Assembly: GCA_964395915.1 (NCBI GenBank)
Contig: CAYNDB010000050.1
Coordinates: forward strand, 1-16,933
Reading direction: 5' to 3'
Length of the DNA: 16,933 nucleotides
DNA from: CAYNDB01 sp964395915
GTDB taxonomy: Bacteria; Nitrospinota_A; UBA7883; JAJRTC01
Shown here: positions 15,432-16,933 of the stretch, in pieces
Layout: every line of letters begins with the position of its first letter
How positions within the stretch are numbered: the first letter of the stretch is position 1
Program-made: the position numbers and the translations under genes
The notes under the pieces: generated by a model
What the model was told of the DNA's origin: nothing
The model's database searches: none
The model's input: the letters and a program-made list of their open reading frames with translations, nothing else

Positions 15432-16099
15432 TATTTTTTCTGGGCGGTTTTCGCTTTAGCTGGTTTTTTTGATTTTGCGGCCGGTTTCCTGGTGGCCTTC
15501 TCAGCGGACTTCACCTTGGCCTTGGCCAGATATATCTTTTTCATTTCCGCGTTGGCTTCCACAAGATCGAGAACATTCTGTCTGGCCTGATTTTTCATCG
15601 ACTCCTCAAGCAAAACAAGCACAAGCTTGCCGCTTGGGGTGGCGACTCCTGGAATATTTGGAATGGGGATATTATTTGTCTTGTGATATTCAAACCTTTT
15701 CTCTACATCTTCATATGTGTAAAGCTCATTCGCGTCGTATTTGTATGTAAGCTTCACATAGTCCCGCTCCTTATATTCTTCATCGGCGGCGCTACGGATT
15801 ATGTTTTCCATTTTGGATTCATCCGGCTTTTTCCCAGCCTTATCCATCAACTTTATAACAGCGTTGAAATATGTTTCGATACGAACCTGCTTAGGAAGAA
15901 TATCTTGCGGAATTTTGGAGCTTATTTCAAAAGTGAACCGGTCAGAATCAATTTTGCAAGGGCTGATTTCATAGGTTATTCCCTTAATCAAAAAACGCTG
16001 TTGTTTCTTTGGCGTATATTTTTCCCGAAACTCTTTCCGTAAGCTTGTAATGCTTTTATTTACAAATTGAAGGAACAGTTGATCTCTTAAAGAGCCCAT
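15431..16099 (-). CDS. Unknown protein with Lys/Ala-rich C-terminal tail
   Basis: This 222-residue soluble protein has no signal peptide. I do not recognise its family. Residues 1-185 look like a mixed alpha/beta globular domain with many charged residues (KEFREKYTPKKQQRFLIKGI, a DYVKLTYKYDANELYTYEDV segment, and NIPIPNIPGVATPSG). The last 35 residues (KVKSAEKATRKPAAKSKKPA and following) are a low-complexity Lys/Ala/Pro tail like histone H1 or bacterial HU extensions, which usually bind nucleic acid or ribosomes. A promoter (TTGACC-17-TATCTT) lies 50-85 bases upstream. Its TAA stop overlaps the prfB ATG by one base, so prfB translation is probably coupled to it. A role in translation or nucleic-acid binding is possible but only inferred from tail and neighbour. 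The ribosome site at the chosen ATG is weak. Confidence 0.75.
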   Translation of the reverse strand: MGSLRDQLFLQFVNKSITSLRKEFREKYTPKKQQRFLIKGITYEISPCKIDSDRFTFEISSKIPQDILPKQVRIETYFNAVIKLMDKAGKKPDESKMENIIRSAADEEYKERDYVKLTYKYDANELYTYEDVEKRFEYHKTNNIPIPNIPGVATPSGKLVLVLLEESMKNQARQNVLDLVEANAEMKKIYLAKAKVKSAEKATRKPAAKSKKPAKAKTAQKK

Positions 16100-16156
16100 T
16101 TGGATTCGCCGGATTAATGTAACAAAATAAGATGAAGCCTAATTGCAACGGAGTTG

Positions 16157-16185
16157 AAGATATCAAAATAGCGGATTTAGGTCAA
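16157..16185 (-). promoter_or_regulatory. sigma70-type promoter of the unknown gene-prfB operon
   Basis: On the minus strand -35 TTGACC (16180-16185) and -10 TATCTT (16157-16162) are separated by 17 bases. Transcription should begin near 16150, about 50 bases before the ATG at 16099. No other promoter for prfB is evident, so this one probably drives both genes. Confidence 0.6.
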
Positions 16186-16326
16186 TTGGAATCGTGCTTG
16201 TAAATGCGCCTAACCATAAATCAGGTCATATGATATTGTAAATCATGATACGGTATATTACATAACATATTACGAAGTATACCTGTAATTAATTTATTTA
16301 CAAAAGGTTACTAGCATAATAAAGAC

Positions 16327-16366
16327 AAAAAAATGGCGGCCTCGGAGAGGAGCCGCCGAGGTCGCC
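16327..16366 (-). terminator. Strong intrinsic terminator (minus-strand reading)
   Basis: Arms 16335-16345 (GGCGGCCTCGG) and 16356-16366 (CCGAGGTCGCC) form an 11-bp stem with a 10-base loop. On the minus strand the hairpin (one A/C mismatch) is followed directly by ATTTTTTTG, as in a rho-independent terminator. On the plus strand the A-run precedes the hairpin, so it would not terminate plus-strand transcription in the usual way. No known minus-strand gene ends here, which implies a small transcript to the right. Confidence 0.65.
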
Positions 16367-16376
16367 TGATCTTAAG

Positions 16377-16427
16377 TTATCCGGATATTATCCCGAATAC
16401 CCAATCCAACCATTTAAACACCGCCAT
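16377..16427 (-). CDS. Possible 16-residue peptide MAVFKWLDWVFGIISG
   Basis: An ATG at 16427 opens a 16-codon frame ending in TAA, followed after 10 bases by the terminator hairpin. The peptide MAVFKWLDWVFGIISG is hydrophobic and amphipathic with two Trp, the kind of composition seen in membrane-active or leader peptides. There is no Shine-Dalgarno sequence, and a frame this short arises easily by chance. It is listed because of its position inside the candidate transcript. Confidence 0.2.
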   Translation of the reverse strand: MAVFKWLDWVFGIISG

Positions 16428-16474
16428 GGTTGCCAACGGATCATGTGGGAATATGAGGCGTATTTCCAAATGAC

Positions 16475-16503
16475 AAAATATGATAATGCATATCTTGTGC
16501 CAA
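16475..16503 (-). promoter_or_regulatory. Promoter-like element, sigma54 (-24/-12) or sigma70
   Basis: The minus-strand sequence TTGGCACAAGATATGCA (16487-16503) matches the sigma54 consensus YTGGCACRNNNNTTGCW at all specified positions but one, with GG and GC at the correct spacing. The same stretch also reads as sigma70: TTGGCA (16498-16503), a 17-base spacer, and TATTTT (16475-16480). Transcription would start near 16476 (sigma54) or 16468 (sigma70). Confidence 0.45.
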
Positions 16504-16649
16504 ATTACCTCTAAATAATAACGCGCATATTTTCAACAGGTTAGCTGCAGGCCATATAAAAACACTTTCGGGTGGTGGATACTTTTGGATACACTAATAT
16601 AGGATAAAAACATACCTGCAAACGTAAGACATTGATATTACTAAACCAA

Positions 16650-16710
16650 AGTTGGCGCTACGAAAATGTGGCGCTAATTCCTGCTGCGGTATAAATGTGG
16701 CGCCACCCTC
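16650..16710 (-). repeat. GGCGC repeat cluster, possible IS21-type element end
   Basis: Three copies of a GGCGC-core motif (16654, 16670, 16699), the last two within an identical AAATGTGGCGC (16664-16674, 16693-16703), are followed by the perfect palindrome GTGGCGCCAC (16697-16706). Multiple short repeats with GTGGCGCCA and a nearby GCGGTATAAA resemble the repeated termini of IS21-family insertion sequences as I remember them. No istA or istB gene is in the window, so this would be a relic end or a non-autonomous fragment. Confidence 0.35.
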
Positions 16711-16825
16711 TCAGGATTTTTCCCAAGACTGATTTCTTTAGATTGTAATATCCTTAAAAACCTTCATGTCAGCTCACAGGATTTGGGTTCGGGCTTCAAT
16801 TTGTTCATTTTATAATATAGATTTC

Positions 16826-16853
16826 TTCAGCGTGTTATCAAATATGTTAGAAT
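16826..16853 (+). promoter_or_regulatory. Possible tRNA-Thr promoter
   Basis: An extended -10, TG-T-TAGAAT (16845-16853), is preceded by a poor -35 (TTCAGC, 16826-16831) at 16 bases. Transcription would start near 16860, about 19 bases before the tRNA. Confidence 0.35.
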
Positions 16854-16878
16854 TTTCAACCTGACAACGTCATAGACA

Positions 16879-16933
16879 GCCGGCGTAGCTCAGTGGTAGA
16901 GCAGCTGATTCGTAATCAGCAGGCCGTCGGTTC
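16879..16933 (+). tRNA. tRNA-Thr(CGT), 3' end outside window
   Basis: The visible 55 bases start with acceptor strand GCCGGCG, followed by TA and a D-arm GCTC-AGTGGTA-GAGC. The anticodon stem is GCTGA/TCAGC (16904-16908, 16916-16920) with loop TTCGTAA. The anticodon CGT at 16911-16913 reads ACG threonine codons. A 5-base variable region and the T-stem strand GTCGG with TTC follow up to the window end. The T-arm and 3' acceptor strand are cut off. Confidence 0.93.

Larger units (their letters stand above)
16327..16476 (-). ncRNA. Candidate small RNA / micropeptide transcript
   Basis: A promoter-like element at 16475-16503 and the terminator at 16327-16366 frame a minus-strand transcript of about 140-150 bases in a region without other genes. 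It contains a 16-codon frame (16377-16427) but no clear ribosome site, so the RNA itself may be the product. I recognise no known RNA family in it. Support is structural only. Confidence 0.35.
16100..16878. other. Long intergenic region before tRNA-Thr
   Basis: About 780 bases without a convincing protein gene. From left to right it contains the promoter of the unknown gene-prfB operon, an AT-rich stretch (about 16220-16320), a strong GC-rich hairpin with a T-run on the minus strand, a short minus-strand frame and promoter-like element, a GGCGC-repeat cluster resembling an insertion-sequence end, and the probable tRNA promoter. Base composition changes abruptly along it, suggesting past insertion events. 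Confidence 0.5.

Noticed and set aside
16333..16473. 46-codon plus-strand frame starting within the terminator hairpin.
   Set aside because: No ribosome site or promoter, and its first codons are the hairpin itself. It overlaps the better supported minus-strand unit.
1..16933. CRISPR arrays, complete mobile elements, rRNA genes and prophage genes.
   Set aside because: I looked for regularly spaced repeats, transposase or integrase sequences and rRNA segments and found none; only the weak insertion-sequence-like end near 16650 remains.

Overview
The window looks like chromosomal DNA of a Gram-negative (diderm) bacterium of moderate GC content. The diderm call rests on an outer-membrane beta-barrel protein, two lipobox proteins, mreBCD, and a FecR-domain periplasmic protein. 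MreB, the gap-pgk-tpiA-secG cluster and RF2 are housekeeping types that would fit a deltaproteobacterium-like or Nitrospinota-like lineage, but the sequence alone does not allow a firm assignment.

Layout. (1) Positions 1-1318, minus strand: the first 439 codons of a secreted zinc metallopeptidase (HExxHxxGxxHD), running off the left edge. (2) 1319-1807: an AT-rich intergenic region with three same-strand DnaA-box-like sites and a doubtful small ORF. (3) 1808-5496, minus strand: a three-gene unit behind a good sigma70 promoter at 5554-5582, coding for a lipoprotein with four PKD/Ig-like repeats, an exported FecR-domain protein and an outer-membrane beta-barrel. No function is known for this set; it reads as a surface or envelope module. 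(4) 6096-8556, plus strand: mreB-mreC-mreD, the rod-shape machinery. (5) 8580-13893, minus strand: gap-pgk-tpiA-secG followed by a family 5 solute-binding lipoprotein, behind a strong promoter at 13965-13992. This is lower glycolysis joined to the Sec translocon subunit. (6) 14093-14332, plus strand: an unknown 79-residue protein. (7) 14336-16099, minus strand: an unknown 222-residue protein with a Lys/Ala-rich tail, overlapping by one base (TAATG) with prfB. prfB is intact only through the classical +1 programmed frameshift at CTTTGAC. (8) 16100-16878: about 780 bases without an obvious protein gene. It holds a promoter-to-terminator unit on the minus strand that could encode a small RNA and/or a 16-residue peptide, and a cluster of GGCGC repeats resembling an insertion-sequence end. 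(9) 16879 onward: the first 55 bases of tRNA-Thr(CGT).

Most of the window is ordinary core genome. The parts that deserve attention are the lipoprotein-FecR-barrel operon with the neighbouring secreted protease, the orphan transcription unit near 16327-16503 with a near-consensus sigma54-type element, the DnaA-box cluster at 1344-1509, and the unknown gene coupled to prfB.
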